From Burkholderiales bacterium (GTDB lineage: Bacteria > Pseudomonadota > Gammaproteobacteria > Burkholderiales > Burkholderiaceae_D): 27,453 nucleotides of DNA. Under the pieces are notes generated by a model. It made no database searches and was not told where the DNA came from. It worked only from the letters and a program-made list of their open reading frames with translations. Position 1 is the stretch's first letter, and each line of letters begins with the position of its first letter. Both the position numbers and the translations under genes were made by a program. This document shows, piece after piece, positions 9,144 to 17,605 of the stretch. Location of the stretch: the NCBI GenBank assembly GCA_005800405.1, contig SYFN01000080.1:1-27453 (forward strand), given 5' to 3'.

Positions 9144-9233
9144 GGCTTTGTCTGACCGTGAGTCTACATCATCCAGGGGGTGTGGCGTAAGGCGTCCGCC
9201 CCTTTTTCATTCGGGCGGCTTATGACACTGCCC

Positions 9234-9239
9234 TATAAT
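9234..9239 (+). promoter_or_regulatory. Candidate -10 box for the TlpA-like gene
   Basis: An exact TATAAT lies 34 bases before the ATG at 9274, in the 130-base gap after dolP. No matching -35 hexamer is seen. A weak hairpin with arms 9196-9201 and 9213-9218 lies just upstream, so transcription of the TlpA-like gene may be independent of the dolP run. Confidence 0.4.
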
Positions 9240-9273
9240 GGCGACTGATTGATTTTTTACTTTGGAAATTCTC

Positions 9274-9801
9274 ATGTTCCGTCATTTCCCGCGCCGCGCC
9301 GGCGGCCTCACCATCATTCAGACCATGGCGATTCTTGCCATGCTGGGTGTTATTCTGTTTTTCGCGCTTTCTTTGCTCAAAAAAGAGATGGCGCCTGCAG
9401 CAACCTTCAAGACCTTGCAGGGTGAGCAGATCACCACTGCCTCGTTACGCGGCAAGGTCGTCATGGTGAATTTCTGGGCGACCAGCTGCAGTACCTGTGT
9501 GCAGGAAATGGCTGAGATGGTGGAGACCTACAAAAAATACCACGAGCGTGGGTTTGAATTCGTCGCAGTGGCGATGAGCTACGACCCACCCAACTACGTC
9601 TTGAATTACGCTGAAACGCGAGCGCTGCCTTTCAAGGTTGCGCTGGATGCCGATGGAGCGGTAGCACGCTCATTTGGCGACATAAAACTCACGCCGACCA
9701 CCTTCCTGATCAACAAAAACGGTGAAATCCTCAAGCGCTATGTCGGTATTCCTGAGTTTCCGGCAATGCACCAGCTGATCGAGAAAGCACTCGCCGTCTG
9801 A
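9274..9801 (+). CDS. TlpA/ResA-family membrane-anchored thiol-disulfide oxidoreductase
   Basis: Thioredoxin-fold protein of the TlpA/ResA/AhpC-TSA group, probably tethered to the inner membrane and facing the periplasm. The 175 residues have an N-terminal hydrophobic segment at about 15-36 and a redox motif C-S-T-C in VNFWATSCSTCVQEM. Further along are FEFVAVAMSYD and the cis-proline region KLTPTTFLINKNGEIL. The ATG at 9274 is preferred over a TTG four codons upstream; GGAAA sits just ahead of it. Substrate cannot be told from sequence; relatives serve cytochrome c maturation or general disulfide reduction, but no cytochrome genes are near. It is convergent with lipA, 34 bases away. Confidence 0.87.
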   Translation: MFRHFPRRAGGLTIIQTMAILAMLGVILFFALSLLKKEMAPAATFKTLQGEQITTASLRGKVVMVNFWATSCSTCVQEMAEMVETYKKYHERGFEFVAVAMSYDPPNYVLNYAETRALPFKVALDADGAVARSFGDIKLTPTTFLINKNGEILKRYVGIPEFPAMHQLIEKALAV

Positions 9802-9835
9802 CTGCGCAGCGTTTTCGGCAGACATAGAGGTCGCG

Positions 9836-10804
9836 TTATTTCAGCCCAGCTTTGTGGGCCTGCTGATCGGCATGGTACGAGCTGCGTACCATTGCACCGA
9901 CAGCCGCGTGAACGAATCCCATGTCTGCTGCTGCGGATTCAAACATTCGGAAGGTGTCCGGGTGTACATAGCGCCTGACGGGTAAATGGTCGCCACTGGG
10001 TGTGAGGTACTGACCAATGGTGAGCATGTCCACATGGTGAGTGCGCAGGTCGCGCATGACTTCCAGAATTTCTTCATCGGTTTCACCCAGTCCAACCATG
10101 AGACCGGATTTCGTGGGTGCATCCGGATGCAAAGCTTTGAAGCGTTTGAGCAGATCCAGCGAGTAGGCGTAATCAGAGCCCGGGCGCGCTTCTTTGTAAA
10201 GACGCGGAACGGTTTCGAGATTGTGATTCATCACATCTGGCGGCGAGGCCTTGAGAATTTCCAATGCGCGGTCCATACGGCCGCGAAAATCTGGCGTCAA
10301 GATTTCGATACGCGTGTCAGGTGAAAGTTCACGCACACGCTGTATGCATGAAACGAAGTGCGTAGCACCGCCATCACGCAGATCGTCGCGATCTACCGAG
10401 GTGATCACAACATAGGACAGGCGAAGTGCTGCGATCGTCTTTGCGAGATTCTCGGGTTCGTGCGTATCCAGGGGATCGGGTCGTCCATGACCGACATCGC
10501 AAAACGGGCAGCGCCTTGTGCATTTGTCGCCCATGATCATGAAGGTAGCCGTTCCCTTGCCAAAGCACTCCCCGATATTGGGGCATGAGGCTTCCTCGCA
10601 CACCGTGACCAGATTATTTGTGCGCAGAATATCCTTGATTTCGTAGAAGCGCGTGGTGGGCGATGCAGCCTTGACACGTACCCAGTCGGGCTTGGGAAGT
10701 TTTTCTGCCGGTACGATCTTGATCGGAATACGCGCGGTCTTGCCTGCCCCTTTTTGTTTTTCTGAAGGATTGTAGGTTGGGGCTTTGGGATTATCGGGAT
10801 TCAT
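9836..10804 (-). CDS. lipA: Lipoyl synthase
   Basis: Radical SAM enzyme that inserts two sulfurs into protein-bound octanoyl groups to make lipoyl cofactors of 2-oxoacid dehydrogenases and the glycine cleavage system. The 322 residues carry both iron-sulfur motifs: the auxiliary cluster Cys69-x4-Cys74-x5-Cys80 ([12 protein letters not shown]) and the radical SAM Cys95-x3-Cys99-x2-Cys102 (CTRRCPFC). [15 protein letters not shown] and [15 protein letters not shown] are family signatures, and RSSYHADQQ is near the C-terminus. The ATG lies inside the end of lipB (14-base overlap), implying coupled translation of the ybeD-lipB-lipA run. Confidence 0.98.
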   Translation of the reverse strand: MNPDNPKAPTYNPSEKQKGAGKTARIPIKIVPAEKLPKPDWVRVKAASPTTRFYEIKDILRTNNLVTVCEEASCPNIGECFGKGTATFMIMGDKCTRRCPFCDVGHGRPDPLDTHEPENLAKTIAALRLSYVVITSVDRDDLRDGGATHFVSCIQRVRELSPDTRIEILTPDFRGRMDRALEILKASPPDVMNHNLETVPRLYKEARPGSDYAYSLDLLKRFKALHPDAPTKSGLMVGLGETDEEILEVMRDLRTHHVDMLTIGQYLTPSGDHLPVRRYVHPDTFRMFESAAADMGFVHAAVGAMVRSSYHADQQAHKAGLK

Positions 10805-11441
10805 GTCTAGCGCGAAGTTGTTTTTCCAGTTGCTGAGCGAGTATTTGTTGCGCGTCCGTCAGTACCAAGTCAACACCGAGCGTACGCATGTCGATAGTTT
10901 GCAGTCCCTGATAGCCGCAGGGATTGATCCATGAAAATGCTTGTAAATCCATCGCGACATTCAGGGATACGCCGTGGTAGGTGCAGCCACTGGCACGAAT
11001 TTTCAAACCGAGCGCAGCAATTTTCGCGCCGCTATATGGGCCGTGACCCACATAAATTCCCGGAGCGCCAGGCTTGCGAACACCCGCCAAAGTATACGCC
11101 GCCAGAGTTTCGATGACGGCCTCCTCAATACGGCGAACGAACTCCCTTGGGAGGCAGGCTCGTCCTTCGCGGCGCAGGTCGCACAGGAGATAGACGATTG
11201 CCTGACCCGGGCCATGATAAGTGACCTCGCCACCGCGATCCGTCTGAACGACGGGAATATCGCGGGCATCGATAATGTGGGCAATGTCAGCGCCCAGGCC
11301 CAGCGTGAATACCGATGGGTGTTCGACCAGCCACAACTGATCAGGTGTCGTTGCATCACGCGTGTCGGTGAAGGCCCGCATTGCATCAAAGGTTTGCGTA
11401 TAATCTTCAAAACCACGTTGCAGGATTTGCAGATCACGCAT
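10791..11441 (-). CDS. lipB: Octanoyl-ACP:protein N-octanoyltransferase
   Basis: Transfers octanoyl groups from acyl carrier protein to lipoyl domains, supplying the LipA substrate. The 216 residues show [14 protein letters not shown], the signature [15 protein letters not shown], the Lys of [12 protein letters not shown] (Lys140, matching the catalytic lysine of E. coli LipB), [12 protein letters not shown], and the catalytic Cys175 in INPCGYQGL. The start is the ATG at 11441, separated by one base from the ybeD stop. The lipA ATG lies inside its 3' end. Confidence 0.97.
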   Translation of the reverse strand: MRDLQILQRGFEDYTQTFDAMRAFTDTRDATTPDQLWLVEHPSVFTLGLGADIAHIIDARDIPVVQTDRGGEVTYHGPGQAIVYLLCDLRREGRACLPREFVRRIEEAVIETLAAYTLAGVRKPGAPGIYVGHGPYSGAKIAALGLKIRASGCTYHGVSLNVAMDLQAFSWINPCGYQGLQTIDMRTLGVDLVLTDAQQILAQQLEKQLRARHESR

Positions 11442-11442
11442 A

Positions 11443-11712
11443 TCAGAGCAAGACTTTGACCATGGGGTGCGACGACAGCGCGCGATAGAGATTATCTAGT
11501 TGCTCGCGGCTGGTGGCTCTCACGGTGACCGTCAGTGACAAATAAGTGCCTTTTGAGGAGGAACGCATTTCCATTTTGCTGGCGTCAAATCCAGGGTCGT
11601 AGAGGCACACCACATCAACTATCGTCTGTGCAAAGGCATCTTGTGTGACGCTCATGATTTTTATGGGGAAGTCGCACGGATAGGTGATTAGACTGTCGTC
11701 GGAGCGATTCAT
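11443..11712 (-). CDS. ybeD: YbeD family (DUF493) protein
   Basis: Small protein of 89 residues of the YbeD/DUF493 family, which has an ACT-like fold and an unproven role, often thought to be regulatory. Visible signatures are [13 protein letters not shown] near the start, the middle [15 protein letters not shown] (GxYxSxTVxV pattern), and the closing HPMVKVLL typical of the family. It sits between the carboxypeptidase gene and lipB exactly as in E. coli (dacA-ybeD-lipB-lipA), with 17 bases to the former and one base to the latter. Confidence 0.93.
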   Translation of the reverse strand: MNRSDDSLITYPCDFPIKIMSVTQDAFAQTIVDVVCLYDPGFDASKMEMRSSSKGTYLSLTVTVRATSREQLDNLYRALSSHPMVKVLL

Positions 11713-11729
11713 TTTCAGAGAATCATTCT

Positions 11730-12875
11730 CTAGCGAGGCAACATCAGCCGCAAGGAATCAAAGGCGCGGCCAAAAATAGTGGCTTCGTTTACTTGATCGA
11801 GCGCCTGCAAAGGCAGCTCGCTAATCACTTTGCCATCGGCCAGTACTTTGAGTGTGCCCACTTGACGATACTGGGAGATAGGCGCGATCAGCGGATCAAT
11901 CCTTTGCACAACCGATTTGAGATTCGCGGTCGATCCCCGAGGCAGGCTGACAAAGACATCACGATTAAAGCCCAGTCGTATCTCGTCTTTTGATCCTTTC
12001 CAGACCACGGGTGTCAGCACTGCTTGATCTTTCGAGTAAATTTTAAAGGACTGAAAATTCATGAAGCCCCAGTTCAACAGTTTCTGGCTTTCCTGTGCGC
12101 GCATGTTGTCGGACTCCGCGCCCAGCACAACGGAAATCAGTCGTCGCTGCCCATTGCCATTTGACCTGACCGCAGAGGCAATCAGACAATAACCTGCCGC
12201 CTGTGTATGGCCTGTCTTCATGCCATCGACGGTTTCATCCAGCCACAGCAGCCTGTTGCGATTAGGTTGGCTGATCTTGTTGTACGTGAAGCTTTTCACC
12301 GAATAGATCTTGTAGAACTCGGGAAAATCAGTTATCAGTCGCCAAGCGAGCATAGAAAGATCGCGCGCCGTCGAATAATTATTCGGATCAGGCAGGCCAT
12401 GCGGATTTACAAACCGTGTGTTCTTGAGACCCATTTGCGCGGCCTGACGGTTCATCAGCACGACAAACGCGGCCTGATCACCTGCAACGGCCTCGGCCAA
12501 TGTAACAGCAGCGTCATTTCCTGATTGCACGATCAGTCCATGCAGCAGATCCGTCATACGCACTGCGGTACCAGGTTCTATGAACATTTTCGAGCTGCTG
12601 CTATCAACTTTCCACGCATGAGTAGACACGTTGATTGTCTGATTCAGATCGAGTCGCTTGTCCCTAATCGCAGAAAAAGTCAGATAGGCGGTCATGATCT
12701 TGGTCAGCGATGCCGGCTCGATGCGCGCATCTACCTCATTTGAGGCCAGTATTTGTTGGCTGCTCGCATCCAGGACCAACCAGGCGCGCGCAGCAATCGT
12801 GGGTGGGGCAATCGTCTGCGCATTTGTGCTGATTGAAAGCAGTAAACCAAGTAGCGCAAACAACGGGGTTTTCAT
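11730..12875 (-). CDS. dacC: D-alanyl-D-alanine carboxypeptidase (PBP5/6, DacA/DacC type)
   Basis: Low-molecular-weight penicillin-binding protein that removes the terminal D-Ala from peptidoglycan pentapeptides in the periplasm. From the ATG at 12875 it is 381 residues and begins with a signal peptide, MKTPLFALLGLLLSISTNAQ; a TTG eight codons upstream was rejected because it would extend the signal. Motifs: S56-L-T-K59, S118-G-N120 and K220-T-G222. A PBP5-like C-terminal beta domain follows, ending in an amphipathic helix (about NEATIFGRAFDSLRLMLPR) likely to hold it to the membrane. Whether the orthologue should be called dacA or dacC cannot be settled from the sequence alone. Confidence 0.93.
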   Translation of the reverse strand: MKTPLFALLGLLLSISTNAQTIAPPTIAARAWLVLDASSQQILASNEVDARIEPASLTKIMTAYLTFSAIRDKRLDLNQTINVSTHAWKVDSSSSKMFIEPGTAVRMTDLLHGLIVQSGNDAAVTLAEAVAGDQAAFVVLMNRQAAQMGLKNTRFVNPHGLPDPNNYSTARDLSMLAWRLITDFPEFYKIYSVKSFTYNKISQPNRNRLLWLDETVDGMKTGHTQAAGYCLIASAVRSNGNGQRRLISVVLGAESDNMRAQESQKLLNWGFMNFQSFKIYSKDQAVLTPVVWKGSKDEIRLGFNRDVFVSLPRGSTANLKSVVQRIDPLIAPISQYRQVGTLKVLADGKVISELPLQALDQVNEATIFGRAFDSLRLMLPR

Positions 12876-12912
12876 AAACTGAACACAATTATCCGGCAAA
12901 AGAGTATTAGCG

Positions 12913-12918
12913 ATTATA
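12913..12918 (-). promoter_or_regulatory. Candidate -10 box for the carboxypeptidase-ybeD-lipB-lipA run
   Basis: On the minus strand an exact TATAAT lies 37 bases before the ATG at 12875, in the 59-base gap after the alpha/beta hydrolase gene. No convincing -35 hexamer is seen; the region where it would lie overlaps the 3' end of the hydrolase gene. Confidence 0.35.
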
Positions 12919-12934
12919 GAGGGTGTAATGAGGA

Positions 12935-13561
12935 TCAGTGCTCCCAGCCCTCAATGACCAGTTTTTTTATGTGATGTAGTTTGCGATGAAAAAAATGATC
13001 GGCATCAGGAATCACGATCACTGGTAAATCTTGCGGACGCGCCCAATCGAGCACATCAATCAGCGGTATGGTGTCATCCTTCTCGCCGTGTATCAGCATA
13101 GTGTTGGCAGGCACCTCAGGCAATGCCCATTTGCCGGCGGCGGTGCCGACCAGCACCAAGCGCTGTGCCGGCTCATGTTGTGCGACAAGCTGCTGCTGAA
13201 GCCGGGACAGCACAAAGGTACCAAATGAAAATCCGGCCATCGCCACCGGCAGGTTGGGATACTGCGCCCGCATGTGTGCATGGAGCAGCGCCATATCCAT
13301 TGTTTCCCCAATGCCTTCGTCGTGAACACCCCCCGAGGATCCTACACCCCGAAAATTCATGCGCACGCTGACATAGCTGAGCGCAATGAAAGCACGCGCC
13401 AGAGTTTGTACCACTTTGTTATCCATCGTGCCGCCATACAGCGGGTGGGGATGGGCGATCAGCGCGATGCCGCGTGGTGGGACCTCAGGGGGTAAATCCA
13501 GATTGCATTCAACAGGGCCCGCCTCACCGGCAATTGAAAAAGCCTGTGTCTGGGAATTCAT
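12935..13561 (-). CDS. Alpha/beta hydrolase (predicted superfamily hydrolase)
   Basis: Small cytoplasmic alpha/beta hydrolase of 208 residues; natural substrate unknown. The N-terminal HPHPLYGGTMDNKVV is the hallmark of the subgroup of predicted hydrolases related to dienelactone hydrolase. MNFRGVGSSGG follows. The nucleophile elbow is GFSFG with Ser112; Asp162 or Asp163 (GEKDDTIP) and His189 (DADHFFH) complete a plausible triad. There is no signal peptide. It begins six bases after the ferredoxin stop, so the two are probably co-transcribed. Confidence 0.88.
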   Translation of the reverse strand: MNSQTQAFSIAGEAGPVECNLDLPPEVPPRGIALIAHPHPLYGGTMDNKVVQTLARAFIALSYVSVRMNFRGVGSSGGVHDEGIGETMDMALLHAHMRAQYPNLPVAMAGFSFGTFVLSRLQQQLVAQHEPAQRLVLVGTAAGKWALPEVPANTMLIHGEKDDTIPLIDVLDWARPQDLPVIVIPDADHFFHRKLHHIKKLVIEGWEH

Positions 13562-13567
13562 AGTGGA

Positions 13568-13885
13568 TCAGATCTTGAGTCGCTCAACCACTTTGCCGCC
13601 AAGCAGATGTTGGTCGATGATTTCGTCGACATCTGCCTTGTCAACGTAGGTATACCAGGTACCTTGCGGGTAGATCACCATGACCGGACCCTCTTCGCAG
13701 CGATCAAGGCATCCGGCTTTGTTGATTCTCACCTTGCCATAACCGTTCAGGTTGAGTTGTTTCATCCGCTTCTTCGCGTGTTCCTGCGCTTCTTTCGCAC
13801 CACGATCGGCGCAACAGGCACGACCATCATCGCGCGCATTGATGCAAAAAAAAACGTGATGCTGGTAGTAGGGAGTATCGCTCAT
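13568..13885 (-). CDS. Thioredoxin-like [2Fe-2S] ferredoxin
   Basis: Small redox protein of 105 residues with the cysteine layout of the thioredoxin-like [2Fe-2S] ferredoxins related to the NuoE subunit of complex I. Cys14 (HHVFFC) and Cys24/Cys25 form the first half, and Cys59 and Cys63 (GCLDRC) the second. EEGPVMVIYPQGTWYTYV and a closing VVERLKI resemble family members. Its partners are unknown; pairing with the hydrolase downstream may be functional or simply conserved order. The frame begins at the ATG at 13885. Confidence 0.9.
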   Translation of the reverse strand: MSDTPYYQHHVFFCINARDDGRACCADRGAKEAQEHAKKRMKQLNLNGYGKVRINKAGCLDRCEEGPVMVIYPQGTWYTYVDKADVDEIIDQHLLGGKVVERLKI

Positions 13886-13945
13886 GGAATTCAGACAGCC
13901 AAAGATTGAAGCCCTGCATCATACACTGGGCGCCGGGCTTGAATT

Positions 13946-15109
13946 TCAGCTGGATTTTGGCGTGTTGTGGTGGGCAGGATACGTTAGAAACCAGAGCGCG
14001 AAGGCGGGCCAGCACAGCGACAGAAACTGGGCGGCGCCATTGAAGTTGAGAAATTTGCCCTGGGTCCATTCTTGCAAGGTCGACAGGAAATAGGGATTGG
14101 ACGGTGCCAAATTGATCAGGAGCAGCGCAATCAGCAGCGACAGCGTGGCCGCTCGGCGCTGGGCGGCCGGCGGCGCAAAAGACAGGCCGGCCAGCATGAC
14201 CAAGCCCACCATGAGCCCGCTGATCGCGGCGGGCGTGAGCCAGCTGAATGCATCATCCGGCGCAAAGAGCACCGCATGAGCCAGGGCCTTGGTTGCAATC
14301 GCCGCGAGCATGAGTGCCAGCGCCAGCGCCACTTTGGGCGCGGCCCGGCGCGTCTGGCACAGCAGCATCAACACGGCACCGGTCATGCCCAAAGCCGTAA
14401 TGACTACCTCTAGCAGACGATACTGATCAACGTTGGCGTGCATTTCTTGCCACAGCAGTTGGCTCAGATCCACGGGTATGGCAAACCAGGAGGACAGCCA
14501 GCTCGACACTGTGGCTAGTATCTGACCGTGCCCGAAAAGATAAGGTTGTGGATAAATTTGGGCTACCGGCCACAGGGCCACCACGATCAGACCACGGCTT
14601 GCCTGCTCCGAAAACCAGGCGCGCCTGAGTGAGCGTAGCCAGCTTTTTTCCAGTACCGGTGAGTACAACAGCGTTCCGGACAGCGCGCCGACGATAACCC
14701 CGAGCGAATTGGTCATCAAATCCAGGTTGCTAGGTACGCGGGAAGGCAGGTAGGTTTGCAGCGCCTCCAGCATCACGGCCAGCAGAACGCCCAAGGCGCT
14801 GGTGATCAGCACTGCCCAAAGGCCGCGCAGTCGCGGATACAAGGCAAGTACGCTCAGGCCGCCCAGCGGCACATAGCCGATCACATTGACCACCAGGTCA
14901 AACCAGGTCCAGTAGTGCGGCATGGGGTCGACCAGATAGCTCCACGGCAATAGGCCGTTATCACGCCACCCGGAGAAAGGAAATCCGCTCGAGTAGATGA
15001 CGAGCAGCGCATAAACAAGCAGCGCAATCCTGACTGATGCTGAAGCTTTTCTGTACGCGTATTGCGAAACTGGCGTTTCGCCGTGACTGAGCGTCTGTGG
15101 ATCCGACAT
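13946..15109 (-). CDS. VanZ-family multi-spanning membrane protein
   Basis: Inner-membrane protein of 387 residues with about ten predicted hydrophobic segments. The N-terminal half carries the VanZ-like pattern: YSSGFPFSGWR after the first segment, then DLVVNVIGYVPLGGL and MLEALQTYLPSRVPSNLDLM with NSLGVIVGAL. The C-terminal half is further membrane helices without a motif I recognise, roughly doubling the usual VanZ length. Function is unknown; VanZ itself gives low teicoplanin resistance, but no van genes are present, so resistance should not be assumed. I use the ATG at 15109; an ATG at 15181 would overlap the birA start. Confidence 0.82.
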   Translation of the reverse strand: MSDPQTLSHGETPVSQYAYRKASASVRIALLVYALLVIYSSGFPFSGWRDNGLLPWSYLVDPMPHYWTWFDLVVNVIGYVPLGGLSVLALYPRLRGLWAVLITSALGVLLAVMLEALQTYLPSRVPSNLDLMTNSLGVIVGALSGTLLYSPVLEKSWLRSLRRAWFSEQASRGLIVVALWPVAQIYPQPYLFGHGQILATVSSWLSSWFAIPVDLSQLLWQEMHANVDQYRLLEVVITALGMTGAVLMLLCQTRRAAPKVALALALMLAAIATKALAHAVLFAPDDAFSWLTPAAISGLMVGLVMLAGLSFAPPAAQRRAATLSLLIALLLINLAPSNPYFLSTLQEWTQGKFLNFNGAAQFLSLCWPAFALWFLTYPAHHNTPKSS

Positions 15110-15170
15110 GGCTGGCAGTGTATTGGACTTTCGTGGAGCCGTCACCCGCAGCAGAGTTTGAGCCGATACA

Positions 15171-15989
15171 ATGCGCCTCATGCGTACTCCCTTGATTGCC
15201 GACCGACTTGCCAGTTTGTGCCGTACTGCGGCGCAGAAGATTCAGTTTGAAGTCGTTGCCTCGACGGGTTCCACGAATGCCGACTTGCGTGAACGTCTGC
15301 CCGGGCTCGTGCAGCCTGTACTCAGGGTGGCTGAGTATCAAACTGCCGGTCGTGGTCGTGCGGGCCGAAGCTGGGTAGATGCCCATGACGACAATCTCAG
15401 TTTTTCTCTTGCCTGGCGCTTTGCTGGCGAATTGGCACAAGTCTCCGGGCTCTCGCTGGTCGCCGGCGTTCTCATTGCAGAAACCTTGCGCGCATCGGGT
15501 TGGGAAGCGGGTCTGAAATGGCCCAATGACCTATTGCTCGACGGCCGCAAGCTCGGTGGCATTCTTGTCGAGACTGTGAGCGCCCGCCCGGGTACATGCG
15601 CCATCATCGGCATCGGCATCAACGTGCATCCCAACGCCGAACGTGACGCGGCTGCGGGAACGGAACCCGCTTCGCTGACCACTGATGGCTTGGACCGTGA
15701 GGCCCTGCTTGCGTCGCTGGCCGATGGGCTGGCCGAAGGTCTGCCGCTGTTCGATGCGCAGGGCTTAACGCCCTTCGTGCCTCGCTGGCAAGCTTTGCAT
15801 GCGTATGCGGGAGAGGCGGTTGATCTGATCGATCGTGGCAGGCTGCTGCAGCGAGGTATTGCACGCGGCATTGATGATATGGGTTGTCTTTTGCTGGATA
15901 CGCATGCCGGACGCATTGCAGTGCTAGCCGGTGATATTTCGCTCCGCAAGCAACTTGTACCTGGGACATCCTATGCGCTTACTGATTGA
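15171..15989 (+). CDS. birA: Biotin--[acetyl-CoA-carboxylase] ligase
   Basis: Attaches biotin to the carrier domain of acetyl-CoA carboxylase through a biotinyl-5'-AMP intermediate. The 272 residues contain the catalytic domain: ASTGSTNADLRERL, the adenylate loop GRGRAGRSW, the core LKWPNDLLLDGRKLGGILVE, and GIGINVHPN. The C-terminal SH3-like domain includes GIDDMGCLLLD. It has no N-terminal helix-turn-helix, so it is a group I ligase and should not act as the repressor that E. coli BirA is. ATG codons at 15171 and 15180 are both possible starts. The 3' end overlaps coaX by 17 bases. Confidence 0.95.
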   Translation: MRLMRTPLIADRLASLCRTAAQKIQFEVVASTGSTNADLRERLPGLVQPVLRVAEYQTAGRGRAGRSWVDAHDDNLSFSLAWRFAGELAQVSGLSLVAGVLIAETLRASGWEAGLKWPNDLLLDGRKLGGILVETVSARPGTCAIIGIGINVHPNAERDAAAGTEPASLTTDGLDREALLASLADGLAEGLPLFDAQGLTPFVPRWQALHAYAGEAVDLIDRGRLLQRGIARGIDDMGCLLLDTHAGRIAVLAGDISLRKQLVPGTSYALTD

Positions 15990-16725
15990 TGCAGGCAACA
16001 CGCGCGTGAAATGGGCGCTGACAGCGTCCGATCATCCTGTGCCCGTGTGGGAAACGCAAGGCAGTGTCACGAATGATGCGCTGGCAGGACTCGCGAGCGA
16101 ATTGAAATCACACGATATCGACGCCGTTTGGATATCGAATGTTGCTGGTGACGCACTGGCAAAACGGCTGACACAAATGCTCGCCGAGCTTGGCCTGGCT
16201 GGAAATACCTTGCATTGGTTCACATCGCTACCTGCCTGCGGTGGCGTGCGCAATGGCTATCGTGAACCGGCGCAGCTGGGATGCGACCGATTTGCGGCTT
16301 TGATTGGCGCACGCCATCACCATCCCGACCGCGATCTTCTCGTCGTGAATGCAGGTACGGCGACGACCGTCGACGCGCTTACTGCAGATGGTCAGTTCAC
16401 CGGCGGTATGATTCTTCTAGGGTTGGGTACGATGGCAAGTTCACTGGCGCTCAATACTGCACAATTGCCCCCCGTGAGCGATGTGCATTTCGAACAAACG
16501 CTGGCAGACAACACACGTCAGGCCATCATCAGCGGGTGTATCAGTGCACAGGTGGGCGCGATAGCGCGCGCGTTTGCACAGCATCCCGGGCGGTCCCCCT
16601 TGTGCCTGATCTCTGGCGGGGCGGCATCATTTATTTCGCCTCATCTGACGCTGCCACATGAGTTGGTACCCAATCTGGTATTGGCCGGACTGCAGGTCGC
16701 GGCATTGATGGAGACTCATGCATGA
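15973..16725 (+). CDS. coaX: Type III pantothenate kinase
   Basis: Phosphorylates pantothenate, the first step of coenzyme A synthesis, using the ASKHA fold. From the ATG at 15973 it has 250 residues: phosphate-1 motif LLIDAGNTRVKWAL at the start, PAQLGCDRFAALIGA (substrate-binding Asp-Arg), phosphate-2 motif VVNAGTATTVDAL, GGMILLGLGTM, and the adenosine motif LISGGA. An open frame running upstream to 15931 lies within birA. birA followed by coaX and a SPOR-like protein is common in betaproteobacteria. Type III kinases usually need a monovalent cation and are not inhibited by CoA (family knowledge). Confidence 0.95.
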   Translation: MRLLIDAGNTRVKWALTASDHPVPVWETQGSVTNDALAGLASELKSHDIDAVWISNVAGDALAKRLTQMLAELGLAGNTLHWFTSLPACGGVRNGYREPAQLGCDRFAALIGARHHHPDRDLLVVNAGTATTVDALTADGQFTGGMILLGLGTMASSLALNTAQLPPVSDVHFEQTLADNTRQAIISGCISAQVGAIARAFAQHPGRSPLCLISGGAASFISPHLTLPHELVPNLVLAGLQVAALMETHA

Positions 16726-17384
16726 TGCGTCTTTTTTTCGGAGTGTTGCTGATTGCTAATGCGGTGTTGGCCTATCTGCTGATGCAAGAAACCCATACGC
16801 CAGCGGAAAAACCTGCCACTCCCACCGTTACCGAGATTACCCCTGAGCGCCTGACGCTGCTCTCAGCTCGGCCGCTGGTTCGGCGTGCGACTGAAGGCGA
16901 GTGCATGGAGGTGGGTAACTTCACGACGCAAACCGCTTTGAAATTCGAATCCGGGCTAGCGCTGTTGTCCTTGCGCGAGCTCCCCAAAAAGCGGATGGTC
17001 GAAGCGCCACCATCCACTATCGTGCTGCTTCCACCCCAACAAGGCGAGGCGGGCGCGAATCGTCGTGCTGCCCAGTTGCGAAAGCTCGGCTTCAACGACA
17101 TCGCAATCATCCGCGATGCTGGCGAGCGACGTTGGGGTTTGTCCTTGGGCTTGTTCACAAGTTCGGACTTGGCCGAAGCTCGGCTCAAAGACCTCAAAAG
17201 TGCGGGTATCACCGATGCCCGCATCGAAGAGCATCCAATCAACTCTTCACGCTTTGCCTACGAGTTACGTGGACTGGATCGTGGCATGAGAGCCGGCGTA
17301 CAGGCGCTACAAAACAATTTTGAAGGCACCGCCATGCGGCCTTGCAACGCGCATGCTGATGCGGCAGGGATTGTGAAGAATTGA
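16722..17384 (+). CDS. SPOR-like membrane protein downstream of coaX
   Basis: A 220-residue protein with an N-terminal membrane segment at about residues 3-20 and a periplasmic part. Residues about 110-170 (NRRAAQLRKLGFNDIAIIRD, then WGLSLGLFTSSDLAEARL) have the pattern of a divergent SPOR domain, which would bind denuded glycan at the division site. The middle part, ECMEVGNFTTQTALKFESGL, recurs in proteins at this position in betaproteobacteria as I recall them. The start overlaps the coaX stop as ATGA. Function is not established; a division or envelope role is inferred from the domain only. Confidence 0.75.
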   Translation: MMRLFFGVLLIANAVLAYLLMQETHTPAEKPATPTVTEITPERLTLLSARPLVRRATEGECMEVGNFTTQTALKFESGLALLSLRELPKKRMVEAPPSTIVLLPPQQGEAGANRRAAQLRKLGFNDIAIIRDAGERRWGLSLGLFTSSDLAEARLKDLKSAGITDARIEEHPINSSRFAYELRGLDRGMRAGVQALQNNFEGTAMRPCNAHADAAGIVKN

Positions 17385-17416
17385 GTCCTTGTGGTCTCCT
17401 TGTCTCGTTCTCTGTA

Positions 17417-17605
17417 TTAATCGCTTAGATGACGATCCAGCAAGCCCTGCAAACAGTCGGGACAAAAACAGCGCGTCGTATCACCCGCTGTTTCAAGCAG
17501 TGTGGGCGGCAGTGGCGGCAAAGCCATGCACCAGCATGGATCGGTCGCGGGGCTATCCACCATGCCGCAGTTGAAGGTTTGGCCACACTGTACGCATTCA
17601 CTCAT
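17417..17605 (-). CDS. Cysteine-rich CWC family protein
   Basis: A 62-residue protein with eight cysteines (4, 7, 13, 24, 26, 46, 48 and 51) arranged as ECVQCGQTFNCG, DPCWCMALPPLPP and CFCPDCL. This matches the small cysteine-rich CWC family, named for its Cys-Trp-Cys motif. The cysteine pairs suggest metal binding, probably zinc, but the role is unknown. It lies on the minus strand between two plus-strand genes and faces argB divergently with 173 bases between them. No signal peptide is visible. The codon pattern and the cysteine motif argue that it is a real gene rather than a chance frame. Confidence 0.85.
   Translation of the reverse strand: MSECVQCGQTFNCGMVDSPATDPCWCMALPPLPPTLLETAGDTTRCFCPDCLQGLLDRHLSD

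Noticed and set aside
9196..9218. Hairpin between dolP and the TlpA-like gene, considered as a terminator
   Set aside because: The stem is six pairs with an 11-base loop, and the T tract is in the loop rather than after the stem, so intrinsic termination is not supported.
14072..14413. Gln/Arg-rich plus-strand open frame opposite the VanZ-like gene
   Set aside because: Its composition is the antisense of hydrophobic codons in a membrane protein, and it has no ribosome-binding site or motif.
13946..15109. Teicoplanin resistance through VanZ
   Set aside because: VanZ-like domains are widespread in proteins unrelated to resistance, and no other van genes are present.
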